DNA of 64,000 nucleotides from Ceratopteris richardii (Eukaryota > Streptophyta > Polypodiopsida > Polypodiales > Pteridaceae), in contig CM035416.1 in assembly GCA_020310875.1 (NCBI GenBank), positions 4,436,594-4,500,593 on the forward strand, in the 5' to 3' direction. Positions 1-11,024 of this stretch are shown piece by piece. Position 1 is the first letter of the stretch, and each line of letters opens with the position of its first letter. Made by a program: the position numbers and the translations under genes. The notes under the pieces were generated by a model. The model was not told the DNA's origin and searched no databases. It saw only the letters and a list, made by a program, of their open reading frames with translations.

Positions 1-1008
1 AAAGCTTCTATTTTGGTTTGTGTGCATGTGAGTTAAAGAGAGGGAGCCTTTCACAATAGAGAGTGCTCAAAGTCTTTTGTGAGAGCTCTATCAAACCAAA
101 ATTGGTGCTTAAAATCCAAACAGGTGTGGTGTAGCAGTATGCCTTAAATGTTGTGGGGCATAATGCTTGACTTCAAGTCCCACTCAATGGACCTTTAAAT
201 TTCCTATACTCTCCGAAAAAAAGGTACTTACAAGACTTCATTTTTGCATTTACATAGGTCATAACCTGATGCTTCAGCACTTGAAACACAACAAACATAT
301 AATGTCATACAAAAATTGAGCCAAAAATAAAAGAGTTAACTTGTGCTCTTGTGATCCAATCAAGTACTTGGAATTAAGATCAAAACTCGAAGTCATATCT
401 CCTCGAAGGAGAGTGCAACACAAAAATCCATCTCACCTAAACATGTACATTTTTAGACTCAAAGTGGGATAAAGAAATCAATTAAAGAAAAGTCATTACT
501 ATGCTCTTCAAACAAGTGTTACAAGGGGTGGGTATCCACAATAAAATAACATTAAAAATGCTCATATATATCTCTCACAATATTTGAATATATTAAAATA
601 CAATCAGTTTCAAGTTGCATAAGCCAATGCATCTATTGAAAATAAAAATCAATTCCATTGTGGCATAAAGTAATTTTGTATGACGATACAATATACATGT
701 ACCAAAGTTGACATATGAAGTATTTCAATGGCAATGCACCACAGTGAAATCTTTTTCTCGAGAGCTCCACGATAATACCCCCAAGTAGAAAATCGAGTTC
801 CAGATGTCACACACAGTACTCTGCACAGAAGCTTCAGAATACACGGAAAACACACAATACACAAACCGCGAACAAGATTTATTAGGTCATACAAATGCAA
901 TCGAACTTATAGTATGTGGTTGACTAAGTCACTATATGTTTTATTAAAGAACATATACGAAAGTGTTTGATGGCCATTTGGACTTTCACATAGACACTAA
1001 CGGTAACA
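1..1008 (-). repeat. probable 3' LTR and flank of relic Copia-A
   Basis: The right edge is supported by a purine tract on the minus strand (TTAGTGGGAG, 1011-1020) followed two bases later by TGTTACCG, the usual PPT then TG layout of a copia 3' LTR. It lies just downstream of the Copia-A RNase H relic. The other LTR is not in the window, so the left limit of this LTR is unknown and part of the span may be flank. I see no coding potential in it. Confidence 0.4.
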
Positions 1009-1185
1009 ATCTCCCACTAAAGGCCAATATGGCCAAAGTGACTATGGGAGAAAAATAAAGGATGATGAAGAATATCTGAGTGTATGTATACAAACTATAA
1101 CTCCCAGCTGATGGGCATGTCACATAGGATACATGTAATTGTGTAAGATCATGAATCAAGTAACCCCCATCAAATGACAATAGTG

Positions 1186-2110
1186 TCAAAAGTTATCATG
1201 TGGTAGAGCTTTAGTCAAAGCATCTGCAACATTATCTCGAGTATGAACCTTCTCAATAATAGTGCACTTAGTAGCTAAGAAATCTCTAATGAAGTGACAC
1301 CTCACCTCAATGTGTTTGGTCTTTGCATGATAGACCAAATTCTTAACCAAAGCAAATGCACTCTGACTATCACTGACCAAACAAGGTACATGTTGAGGTA
1401 GACCCATATCACAAGCAAGATGAGAAAGTCACAATGCTTCCTTACATGCCTCACTTGCTGCAACATACTCTACTTCTGTTATGGAAACAATGGTACATTC
1501 TTTAACACGATTATCTCCAAGAGATAGCACCTCTGATGTAGAGTTACGATTGTCTACAAAATCAGCATAATCAGAATATGTGTAACCAATAATGGGTGCT
1601 TTCCCTCTACCTAAGCATAGACACTTGTCCTTAGTGCCATTCAAAGATCTCAAATCATCTTGACCACTTCCCAATGCTTCTTTCCATGATTAGACATATA
1701 TCTTCTCACAACTCCCACTGCAAATGCAATGTCTGGTCACATAGCTATCATAGCATACATGAGACTACCAACAATAGACTCATAAGGAATTTGGGTGATG
1801 AATTCTTGTTCCTCATCTGATTTTGGGCAATCATCCTTGCTCAATTTCACATATGTGGGTAAAGGTGTACCCAATGCCTTTCCACCATGCATATTGAACC
1901 TGTGAAGTACTTTGGATATGTACTCACTTTGAGACAAGTATATGCATCTTTTACTCCTATCATGGGTAATGTACATGCCAAGAATATGTTTGGAATCCCC
2001 CAAATCCTTCATATCAAATGTCTTACTCAACTTTGTTTTGAGAGTTGACAAGTCATAAGAGGACTTCCCAGCAATCAATTATATATCATCGACATAAAGT
2101 ATCAAGCATA
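1186..2110 (-). pseudogene. Copia-A relic: RT C-terminus and RNase H
   Basis: Minus-strand copia pol fragment. Reading down from 2110 there is the RT active-site box LYVDDI followed by an in-frame stop, then LIAGKSSYDL, a DLGDSKHILGM block, the conserved PYESIVGSLMYAM segment, an RNase H fragment with a SITEVEYVAASEA signature, and the C-terminal HAKTKHIEVRCHFIRD and DNVADALTKALP motifs. The frame changes between 1737 and 1674 and again near 1410. Gag, integrase and the N-terminal half of RT are missing. It is a dead, truncated Ty1/copia element whose 3' end abuts the PPT and LTR edge at 1008-1020. Confidence 0.88.
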
Positions 2111-2199
2111 TCAAGCGTCCATATGAGCATCTAAGCTAGGAAACAAGCACTTCTTGCCCTTGGTTCACAAACAAAATAATGGCCACCTTGGCCTATGTC

Positions 2200-2770
2200 T
2201 AACCTTATCCTTCTTTTTATAAAGAGAATTTTCTTCCATTATTAGTAAGGGAAAATACTTGTGAATCAAAGCTTCTAATTCCAAAATAGGAGTAATATGA
2301 CAGTCTGCTCCATGCAATTAGATACCTTCCAAAATAGTGTTAATGTGAAATCCTCTCATATATCCTTGGATGACGTACTTCCTCAGCCCCCTTTTTTTAG
2401 TCTAATATCATATCTATAGAATTATCTGAAGTCTCATTTCCTTGGAAATATTAACTTCGATTATATTGTCCTCTCTAGAAATATATTTTATACGCTTATT
2501 AACATGAAAAGCCTGATGGATTTTCCAATCTAGATGATCTCTATTTAATATCCAATGTCACTAAGCTTTTTAACTATCTCCAAAGGTCCAGAATACCTTC
2601 TTGGTGGAAATTTAGCGCACTTTCTCTATAGAAAGAAAGTAGACTTAGCTTAAGGCTTAAGAAAAAGCTTGTCTCCTTCATGAAAGATTGTAGGAGATTT
2701 TTTTTATGAAATATATTATTTGGCCCTATTAATGACTTGCAATACATCATTGGCTACGTATACTTTAAAT
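2200..2770 (-). pseudogene. gypsy integrase C-terminal relic
   Basis: Conceptual translation of the minus strand gives FHEGDKLFLKP, a break, then KCAKFPPRRYSGPLEIVKKL and SDIGY. This matches the C-terminal part of Ty3/gypsy integrases (the EGDxVxLKL box followed by a RYxGPFxVxxKI segment, the GPY/F module). Several in-frame stops are present and nothing upstream (HHCC, DDE) is recognisable, so only a short piece of a different, older element survives between two copia relics. Confidence 0.6.
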
Positions 2771-3310
2771 TTATACTCATTCGAATATCAATGTCATTGT
2801 GTGTTGTGCTCATTAGTTTCTTCTTTTTTGTGTTAGTTGTGTGTATTCTTTACTCCAAACACTTTCGAAATTGGTCCCATAGAAAGCTTTTTATTCTTGA
2901 GGTTAATTGTTGAAACCCTTCGCTAGTTGTCTCAAATTTCTCTCTAGCTACTATGCAAAGTGGCATTTGTACCCCTTTCTTTTTTGTTATGCTACTACAC
3001 ACATCTCAAAGTTTTATGCATGTGTAGAAAGCCTCCACAAAATAGATTTGTTCAAATTTTATTGTAAACAATCGTTTTTGCCATCAATATACAATCACAA
3101 GCCATGAATGACAATAATAATGTGTTCGTTATGTTGATTCTTGAGGATAAATTGGATGGTTCAAAACATTCATTTTGAACTCATATGATGCACCATGTGT
3201 TGGTAGCAAAAGGCATGTGGAAATTTGTGCAAATAACGTAGTTGTAAAATACCACAAGTATAGATGGTGATGAGGATATTCCAAGCTCTAAATTTGTTGC
3301 ACTTATCTTT
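2771..3310. other. AT-rich DNA, nothing recognised
   Basis: I see no reading frame with a known motif, no LTR edge, and no RNA-gene signature here. It separates the gypsy integrase scrap from Copia-B. Confidence 0.5.
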
Positions 3311-4510
3311 TCACCATCCAAGTTCAACATTCAAACCCCAACAAGTAAGAAAAGATAATAATAAGATGGAAGAGATGCCAAAACACATGCCTTGATTACT
3401 TTCTCCATCACGAATTGTATTGTTCCACACATTCATCCATGTAAAATAGCAATTATCACCACATGCAATCAAGTCATCAATATAAATAGCCACAATCATG
3501 ATGCCATCATCACCCTTCCTTGCATATAATGACTGATCTGCATCACACATAGAAAATCCAATGGTGGTTTAATAATCTGCAATCCTTGCATGCCAAGCAT
3601 GAGGGGCTTGCTTAAGCCCATACAAAGCCTTTTGCAACTTGCAAACATATAGAGTGCTTTGAATCCTCATATCCTTGTGGCTGGTCCACATATACTTCTT
3701 CTTGCAACTCACCATGTAAGAAAGTGTTCTTCATATCTGTCTGATGCAAAATCCATCCTTTTGTTGTAGTCAATGCAACAAGTGCTCTAATAGTAGACAT
3801 TTAAGCTACACGGCTGAAATTTTCCTCATAATCAATGCCATATGTCTGATCATATCCTTTTGCTACCAGTCGTGCTTTATACCTGCTTATTTTACCATCA
3901 ACATTGTGCTTTACCATGTAAAAGCACTTGCAACCTCTGGGTCTCTTTCCTTACAACAATGGAACTAGCTTCCATGTTTCATTTCCATAAACTATAGCCA
4001 TCTCCTCATCAATAGCTTTCTCCCAATCTACATTTCCAATTGCATCTTCAAAACAATAAGGTTCAATATCTTGTATTACCTTGGTCATGTAGGCACAATG
4101 ACGAGCCATGTAACTATCATATGTCAATTGTTGCACCGACTTTCGCATCATCCCATATCGTCTTGGTCATGGGTCACTTCTTCTTGTTGTGTCATCTTCA
4201 TATGGCTTTCTTACTCTTGGAGTCTTCACAGATGGCAATCTAAGTTCCTCATCAAGGCTCTTTTCTAAACCTCTTGAATCTCTATCAATGTCCTCAAAAC
4301 CTATAGATGCTTTATTATTAGCAGAAAGCTTTTCCTTACCTTTCTTGGATGTAGTTGATGAATTTGCTGGACTAAATTTCCAGGCAATCTTCCACTCCAT
4401 GGGTTTGAGTTGGAACTATTGCTTGGCAACATATTAGGTCCACTCATAACTTGAGCTTCTACACTTGCATTTTTAGCATTTGCTTTTTCATCTGAGTCAA
4501 GATTAAGTAT
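3311..4510 (-). pseudogene. Copia-B relic: integrase-RT linker and RT N-terminal half
   Basis: Minus-strand copia pol fragment. From high to low coordinates: an acidic linker (4400-4167), the RT entry block WEKAIDEEMAIVYGNETWKLV (4151-3951), MSTIRALVALTTTKGW followed by [26 protein letters not shown] (3800-3612), a [13 protein letters not shown] segment ending in a stop, and QSLYARKGDDGIMIVAIYIDDLIA (3550-3470) carrying the active-site YIDD. Each block sits in a different frame or is ended by stops. The rest of the element is gone or lies beyond the LINE inserted at its upstream side. Confidence 0.88.
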
Positions 4511-4761
4511 TTCTTTTTTTTTTAATAAAGGAAGTTCGGCATTAGCCTACTCTCCCCGACTTGAATTAATTAAAGAAAAGTACAAGAGAAGGGGACTAGT
4601 GCCCGCGGGACCCCCCGAATCCCATAAAGTAGGGGTAGCTTTTACAAAGTTTAGATGGCATTACAAAGAAGGTTAATCACCCTCTCATCACCCTCATGTG
4701 GGGCCCACTTGGGTTTAAGCTTGTTGTTGATCAAAAGGAGCACTTGATGATGCCTGAAGGA

Positions 4762-4774
4762 GGGGGGGGGGGGG
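4762..4774 (+). repeat. G13 homopolymer in the LINE tail
   Basis: Thirteen consecutive G on the plus strand, read as a run of proline codons on the LINE sense strand. Such runs are unstable and a known source of sequencing length error, so the downstream frame here should not be over-read. Confidence 0.9.
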
Positions 4775-5710
4775 TTTCTTACAGTTAACGATCCTTTTGC
4801 CAAGGAGGAACAACAATTTCTCAATTGACCACTCTTTGGAGGAGTCGCCAAAGTTAAAAGCACATCTTTCCCGCCAGATTTTCCATAGGACCTCCCCTCT
4901 GATGGCATTCCAGAGAGTTGCGGAGTAGCCAGTCACTTCTCCCAGCAGAGCTTGCTTCCAACTGATATGTTTCTGAAGACTAATTTTCTTTCCAACTGTC
5001 TGCCAGAGCCTGTTGGAATTGGGACAGGTAAACAAGATGTGAGAAACATCTTCGATAGACCGGTAGCAGCGTTTGGACTAGGGAGGTATCCCACAAAATT
5101 TGCTAGCCTTAAGGTTTGTTCAGATTCCACGATGAAGAATTTGCCATAAGAGGACAGACTTTTTGATTTCTATGAGGGGGTGCCAGATAGCCATGAACTT
5201 CATGTCCCATCGAAGCCGCATCCATGACAGGCACCACTTCTTGTTGAGGTTAACATGATAATCAATCGTTTCTTTGATGTTCAGGATTTTTGATAGGCTA
5301 TTCCCATTGTGCCATTTGAGACCAAGCGAGCACCGAAGGAGTGGGGACAAAGCTGGGTGGCCAAGGAGAGGACACTGAGGGAATGGGGGTAGAAGTAGAG
5401 GGATCTTGCTCCAACTCTGTGCCAGGGGCCACGATCCTCTCGAAGAGCAATGAAATGGTTCCATGTGGGAACAAAAACTCCCTAGACCATCAGATGGGGC
5501 TCTTGTCCAAATGATTGTCATTGCACATGCTGTCACCAACCCGCATCAGAACCATAGAAACAGGGGCACCAGAGTGGGATCAGAACCCACTCTCATCTGG
5601 AGGTGATAAGCTTGATGGAATCGAAGAGGCACATGGAAGATGAGGTACCTCTGCAAGTAGCTAATATGCCACTTGCCTCAAGTGATGTTGGACTTGATGC
5701 CTAGTCCTTG

Positions 5711-5757
5711 AAGGGCACACATTCACAAAGTGTCCAACCTTGCGACAAATAAAACAC
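5711..5757 (-). pseudogene. CCHC zinc knuckle of a LINE ORF1-like protein
   Basis: The minus strand encodes SNQCFICRKVGHFVNVCPSR, an exact C-x2-C-x4-H-x4-C nucleic-acid-binding knuckle. It is preceded in frame by ELSFLSSEWLIHRVKYSG, which resembles the region before the knuckle in plant DUF4283/zf-CCHC_4 LINE ORF1 proteins. It lies directly upstream of the zf-RVT part, as expected if RT was deleted from one LINE. A copia or gypsy gag origin cannot be excluded. Confidence 0.6.
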
Positions 5758-7148
5758 TGATTCGAAAGGCCCGAGTACTTGACCCTATGAATCAGCCACT
5801 CACTTGAAAGAAATGAGAGCTCAATCTCTGACAGTAACTATGCAGCGTCAGAGATGAGAATCATACCTGACAGAAGGCCCACAACCTTGGCCACAACAAA
5901 TGCTGCCAACTTTGGTGCCAAGAGATTCTCCATTATGAGGTAACAAAGATAGAAAATTCTCAATAGGAGTTAGTTCCCACTATCCCATATGAGTTTCTTT
6001 TGTGCAATCCATGGAACAACATCCTTAATCTTTCCACCTTCGTTATCCTTTTAATGTTCTCTAATCATTTTCAATGATTCAGAATCCCACCTTGGAATTC
6101 CTTGGCATTATATTCTTGGGATCAAAGATTAAGATTTCTAAATCACATGCCATTATATCTTATAAAGATTTCTTCATTTGACCATTAAAAGTTTCTTGGC
6201 ATGGTATACAAAACCATCAAAGGTTTGATTTCTATGATCAATCTAAGTCTTTTGGCTTTCTCAAAATTCTTCCAAACAAGTTCATTTGAGATAAAACTAA
6301 GTCTTTTCTCCTTTAAATACCTTCTTCAATGATATTTACCCATGGGATTTGCTTGGGATCTTTAACTCATATCTTCATGCGTTTACATTTAGCTTAAGCC
6401 TTTAACATCCTGTTGATATTCTCAGAACCTTTAATTGTTGTTCTTCTAGGTATCAATAATTATGTGTCATCCCGTCAACTTAAGCAAGTTGTCATGCTAA
6501 CTTTTCCTAAGACATTATTCTCAAGTACTTTACTATGGAAATGCTTCAAGTTTTAGACTAGCTTATACTTTGGTTAGTACCAATTTGGAATCTTCCAATC
6601 CATCCTTACATAGCTTACTTTGTTTGAGTTTAACTCAAACATACTTAGGTACTTGATATATATTGTACTCCCCAACTTCCACTATAATTCAATAAATGAT
6701 ACCTTTCTTCCCCCTTTAAAGAGTTTTCTTCCTCGAAAATGCAACCTTGCGAGAAACTGATGCTTATTTGATTTTTGAGTTATGAACCCAATTAGATCTC
6801 AGTCTTGTTTTCTTTTAAACTGTCTAAGCAAGTCGTTGAATATCCTTGAGTCCAAGCTTCCATTATCTTTATATCTAGTGTTATATACCATCGAATCCAC
6901 TTTACTGTAATGTAAACCTATATGTCCCATACCATCCGGTTTACACTCTCACTTTCGTGTAGACAAATTTAGCTTTTACTAAAGGATGGCTTACTAAGAA
7001 GACTTTGTCCATCTTGGTCTTCCCAAGTATAATCAAAATCTTTGTAAGTTACATCCTTACTGGGTCTTCATTTGTTCTTGGAAAGACTTTGATGATTGAG
7101 CATTTATTGAACTTCTTCTTTGATAAAATGCAATCAAAGGTGTCTATG

Positions 7149-7213
7149 TTTATGTCAATTGATAATAGAGCAAGTATTCTCAGAGAATACTAGATATTAT
7201 CTATTGACATAAA
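7149..7213. repeat. imperfect hairpin, 19-nt arms plus inner palindrome
   Basis: Arms 7149-7167 (TTTATGTCAATTGATAATA) and 7195-7213 (TATTATCTATTGACATAAA) are inverted repeats with one mismatch. The spacer holds a second near-palindrome, AGTATTCTCAGAGAATACT, at 7173-7191. Looser pairing may extend further outward. Confidence 0.8.
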
Positions 7214-7246
7214 TAGGCATCTATTTTAAAGGATGTAGTCATGTGT

Positions 7247-7290
7247 CAATTTTCCAATATGGTTATATCCATAAGTATATTGGAAAATTG
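7247..7290. repeat. hairpin with perfect 14-nt arms
   Basis: CAATTTTCCAATAT (7247-7260) and ATATTGGAAAATTG (7277-7290) are exact inverted complements around a 16-nt centre that itself starts ATGG-like and ends CCAT-like. It lies 34 nt after the preceding hairpin. Confidence 0.85.
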
Positions 7291-7845
7291 TTCTGTGCTT
7301 TTAAGGTACATTCTTGAGAAGGGCTATTTAGGGTATCTTAAATCCAAATATGCCTTAAAGAGTTAGAATCCTTTAATCATGAAGGAAATTTTTTAAAAGC
7401 TCCAAATGAATCATAACTCTTGTCCAAAAAAAGAGAACCTTATTGGGGAAGAAATGATCACTTTAGAAGGGTGGAATGGTTCAACCATTTCTTGCCCTAG
7501 TTTTTCATTTTATGACATTGTCTTCCCCCATTAGTGTGATCATTGTCCTCAATGATTAACTTTTGAAGTTCTTGATGCTTTTGAACTTCAATGACATCGC
7601 CTAGGGTCTCATGTAGGCTCTAGTTTTTGTTTTGGATATATCTGAATCCAAATTCTTATTACTACCATTCGTGGTTTACTAAGAAGAGAAATATGTTTGA
7701 CTTAAAGCCTAAGTCCCTGGCCTTGTTGATCATGCATGCCATCGGTTTAATGGAGCTTGAGGATCCATAAATAGGACTCAAAATTTAAGGTTTTTCTATC
7801 TGTGTTAAGCTTTGTTGGCTTTTTTGGATCAAGCCAACATATAAA

Positions 7846-7906
7846 AAGCATAAAAGTTTGGATATTGAGTTACATATCCTCAATTTTGTATTAAACTTTC
7901 ATGCTT
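7846..7906. repeat. imperfect hairpin, 14-nt arms
   Basis: AAGCATAAAAGTTT (7846-7859) pairs with AAACTTTCATGCTT (7893-7906), 13 of 14 positions. A further short inverted repeat, GTTGGCTT/AAGCCAAC, lies just upstream at 7814-7821 and 7831-7838. Confidence 0.6.
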
Positions 7907-9030
7907 TTGAATTCATAATTAGCAGTCATTTCCTATCTTAGCCTTTAACTTTATTGAACTTAATTTCTCTCTCATATCCCATCAACCCATGACTACATGA
8001 TCCCATTGTTGTGTCCACACAACAAAGACCATAAATAATCTAAGTAATAGACTAACTAGCCTAGCTTACAAAGGGGTGAGAGATACATGTATCCACCCAT
8101 CTAAATCCACCCATATATGTCCCTCTAGGCTAAGGGATTGCATGCCATTGGGAGTGTCCAAATGTCCAGCCAAATGTCCCTCACAAGGATACTTTCCCAA
8201 GGGTGGCCACTGAAAGAAGTTGGAGATGTTAGGAGAAGCTCGGAAGTAGGTTATTAAGTGGTGAAGATGGTCTAGAAAACTAGAATAGGACCAAGCCTAG
8301 CTCTTTGAATATGTAAAAAAGACCTTATAGGTTTGTGGTTAGTGCAATAAAACAAAATAGGTACTTTGGAACATCAACAGGAACAAGTTGACGCAAAACA
8401 GATAACTTGCACCTTGAGTAGCTCAAAAGAACCTTTTAAATATGGATGGAGCTTATGACTTTGAACACTCAGAGCAGCCATCACAATTACAATCGAAAAA
8501 AATCCTCTTAAGGGAGTGTCATAAATAGGGTTGGCTTGCTATAATGCATAAGATCCACAATTTATAACAATCAATGAAGGAGCAATGACCTTAACACTCA
8601 TTGGATGTCATCCCAATTTTTCAGGGATGTGCAAAAGATGACCCTGTGACAAAAAAATGAAGATTTCTCACAAGTCACTCAGCCACATGCTTTGAAGTTT
8701 GTACACATAAACTTGAAAGTGATACTTTTCCAATGAATGCTTACTTACTTGATTTGAAATCTGTAGAGAGAACAACAACCTCTATAAGATGACTCAATCT
8801 GAGGAAGGAGTGAAGAAATGAAAGAGCAAGACAATGATGGCCAAAAGTGTATGTATATTGCTTCTATGTATCTTACAAGTGATTGGAAGTCTTTATATAG
8901 CCTCTTGAGGATCTATCCACACTTTTTCTTGTTGAATTTGAATTTGAATATAGGCAGGCTTGGTAGTTTAGAGTGGTTGGAATTTTTCCTACAATCTAGG
9001 AAAAACGAAAGTTGAAATCACATCTACTTT

Positions 9031-9050
9031 TTGATTGATTGATTGATTGA
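9031..9050 (+). repeat. TTGA microsatellite
   Basis: Five tandem TTGA units, followed at once by GAATCAATC, so the end of the array can fold back on itself. Confidence 0.9.
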
Positions 9051-9315
9051 GAATCAATCTCAACCACTTCTAAATCATGGCTTTTTGGCCTTTTACTCTT
9101 CTCATTTACGAAGATAAATGCTTTGAAAATTACATAAGGGGTTGATCATGTGATCAAACCCTCAATACAATAAATGAATGCAAATAAAACACTCTTCAAT
9201 GAGTATCAATGGCACCATCCAAATGATGGTTCTGATGTAGATCATATCCACCTCAAGCATAGTGCAAGCCTGATGTTCAAACAACTTTCTCTCAAGCTAA
9301 AGTATGCTTGAGTCT

Positions 9316-9720
9316 TTATTCTTTGATATGTTGAATACCTACCATATATTTGAATCTGCATAAATATGAAGAGTAAGGATAGTAAATACTTTCATTTAGT
9401 ATCCCTTTGAGGTACTTGGGTACTCTCTTTGCAACATCCATGTGTGGCCTTCTATGTGAGTGCATGAATTGACTAAGCACTCCCGCACTATAGGGTATGT
9501 CTAGTCTTGTGTGAGTAGCATATATCAAGCTACTAATTAAGCTTTATATACTCTTTAGGATCATCAATCTGCTCACCTTCATAAACACTTAGTTTATGGT
9601 TCAATTCCAAGGGTGTTCCTGCAAGCTTTGTGCTCTCCATTCTGAACTTGAGAAGTAGGTCTTGAATGTATCTTCTCTCAGTTAGATACATCCCATCATC
9701 TGTATAAATCACTTGCATAC
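9316..9720 (-). pseudogene. Copia-C relic block 3: RT C-terminus to RNase H
   Basis: This minus-strand fragment continues the Copia-C RT that breaks off at 25711. It reads QVIYTDDGMYLTERRYIQDLLLKF, then GTPLELNHKLSVYEGE, a stop, and YATHTRLDIPYSAGVLSQFMHS followed by a degraded KYLKGI segment. The same blocks occur in order in Copia-E, so the two are related. Gypsy-1 is inserted exactly after the FLGM motif and both sides carry the 5-bp duplication CATAC. Downstream RNase H is lost below 9316. Confidence 0.9.
9716..9720. repeat. left target-site duplication of Gypsy-1 (CATAC)
   Basis: CATAC directly precedes the LTR here and directly follows the other LTR at 25706-25710. Removing the element and one copy restores a continuous Copia-C RT reading through FLGM and on into VIYTDDG. 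Confidence 0.95.
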
Positions 9721-10614
9721 TGTGTACTTGAGCCAAGATGACTCAAGGACTTGTGCCAATGAGACTATACCTCAATTGCCACACAAGTGCATATAGTGGG
9801 ATCTTTAACACACATTTAAATGTCAATCCTAAGGAGCGACTTACCAAGTGTATGAAGACTTGTGCACACGTGATGGATAATGAAGTGGTTTAGCTAGCAT
9901 GCATGAGAAAAGACTACTACCTCTCACACTCTTTGAAATACTGAAAGTGTTTGCCGCAAGCCCCTCACAGCAGTTTTAGTATTTTGAGGTTTTCTCCCAG
10001 CCCAGAACTCCGAATATAAGCAATAGGGTACTCGTTTCGAAGCTCTCGACGAGACGCATCCAACGGTGGTGGTTTCACTCAATTCTGACCACTCTGCTTC
10101 AAGTTATGGCAAAAACAGTGAATGACAGGAATCACAAATACCCGCGCCACAGCTTCTCCTAGCCTACGCACGCACTACAGCAGCTCAAAATCAAGGGAAA
10201 GGGGTAGACAACAGTCCTACACATGCATTTCAAGCATCACACACACATACAAGAGCGAAATGAAGATCAAAATCAGCAAGAAAGAGGCAAACTCGAAAAT
10301 TCTGAAGAGCTCCTTTTTCACAATGGCAAAAGTCTTTTACAAAGAGTCACAAAGTGACTTATATACATGAGCCCTAAGTTTGGTCCTTTCACACAAGTGA
10401 CCGGCACTTTATTCACTAAGAGACTAACTTCCTACTATTGTACATGGGTAATCTCTACTCTTCCGTGGGGATGCATCTAGAGGACTCCTCTAGTGCATTT
10501 ACAATGGAAATATATTACAAGAATGAATATAATACAAAAGTTTGATGTCCAAATCGAAAAAAATTTTGGGGCCCATCTTTTTCTCTGCTTCGTGCGCTCT
10601 TTAGCTCTGCAACA
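9721..10614 (-). repeat. Gypsy-1 3' LTR
   Basis: 894 bp, bounded by TGTGT and CAACA on the plus strand (TGTTG to ACACA in sense). A sense TATATAAG box is at 10365-10358. It matches the copy at 24812-25705 with 11 differences by my count and no length difference. Confidence 0.97.
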
Positions 10615-10631
10615 CTTTCCCCCTCTTCGTC
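10615..10631 (-). promoter_or_regulatory. Gypsy-1 polypurine tract
   Basis: The minus strand reads GACGAAGAGGGGGAAAG immediately before the 3' LTR, the standard plus-strand DNA primer site of LTR retrotransposons. Confidence 0.88.
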
Positions 10632-11024
10632 TCTGTCGTCCCTTGACAGACTTTGCTTCCCGCACGCATCCAGTGGTCAGTGTTGTCTGTAGTTAAACAG
10701 ACATGCAGATTCGATGGCCTTCTTGATTCAAGCTCTACTACTCGAGAGCCTGTTGCACTTGTTTTGCCTGTTGACTTGGGTTGCCACGCACGCCACCAGT
10801 GACTAGGAATGTGCTGTTCTTAGTCACCCTCTTAAACTTTTCAGCCTCTACCCCTTTCTAACTTTTGGTCCTCTGATTTGTCCTGGTTGCACACCTCTGA
10901 CCCTGTTGTATTCTTTGAGGCTGTTTACTTCTTTCCACCGTGCATGACCTGGCTGTTTTCTCTTTTCGCCTGATGCGTTCCCCTGCGGGGCTTCTTGTAG
11001 AGATATATCTTCAAATGTTGCTTC
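10632..11024 (-). other. Gypsy-1 3' untranslated stretch
   Basis: No coding frame is evident between the end of the extra ORF and the PPT. The sequence is pyrimidine-rich on the plus strand. The phrase CTGTCGTCCC next to the PPT recurs at about 11107-11116 beside a second purine-rich tract inside the ORF end. Confidence 0.5.

Larger units (their letters stand above)
4514..5800 (-). mobile_element. internally deleted L1-type LINE relic
   Basis: The T10 run at 4514-4523 is the poly(A) tail of a minus-strand LINE. Upstream of it (5035-4715) is a typical zf-RVT tail domain: EDVSHILFTCPNSNRLWQ and, further on, LWKIWRERCAFNFG. Before that (5539-5120) lies KKSVLLWQILHRGI, the usual start of zf-RVT. 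Upstream of 5640 an ORF1-like CCHC knuckle appears instead of RT, so the endonuclease and RT domains have been lost by internal deletion. It appears to have landed in Copia-B. I could not identify a convincing TSD because the 5' end is unclear. Confidence 0.75.
5801..9240. other. 3.4 kb without recognisable genes
   Basis: AT-rich sequence with no frame carrying a known domain on either strand and no pair of LTRs. It contains several inverted repeats (listed separately) and one TTGA microsatellite. It is probably old transposon or intergenic DNA decayed past recognition by eye. Confidence 0.5.

Noticed and set aside
4651..5149. Several overlapping 60-100-codon frames on both strands in the LINE
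   Set aside because: Only the frame with SHILFTCPNSNRLWQ and LWKIWRERC matches a known domain; the others are its shadows.
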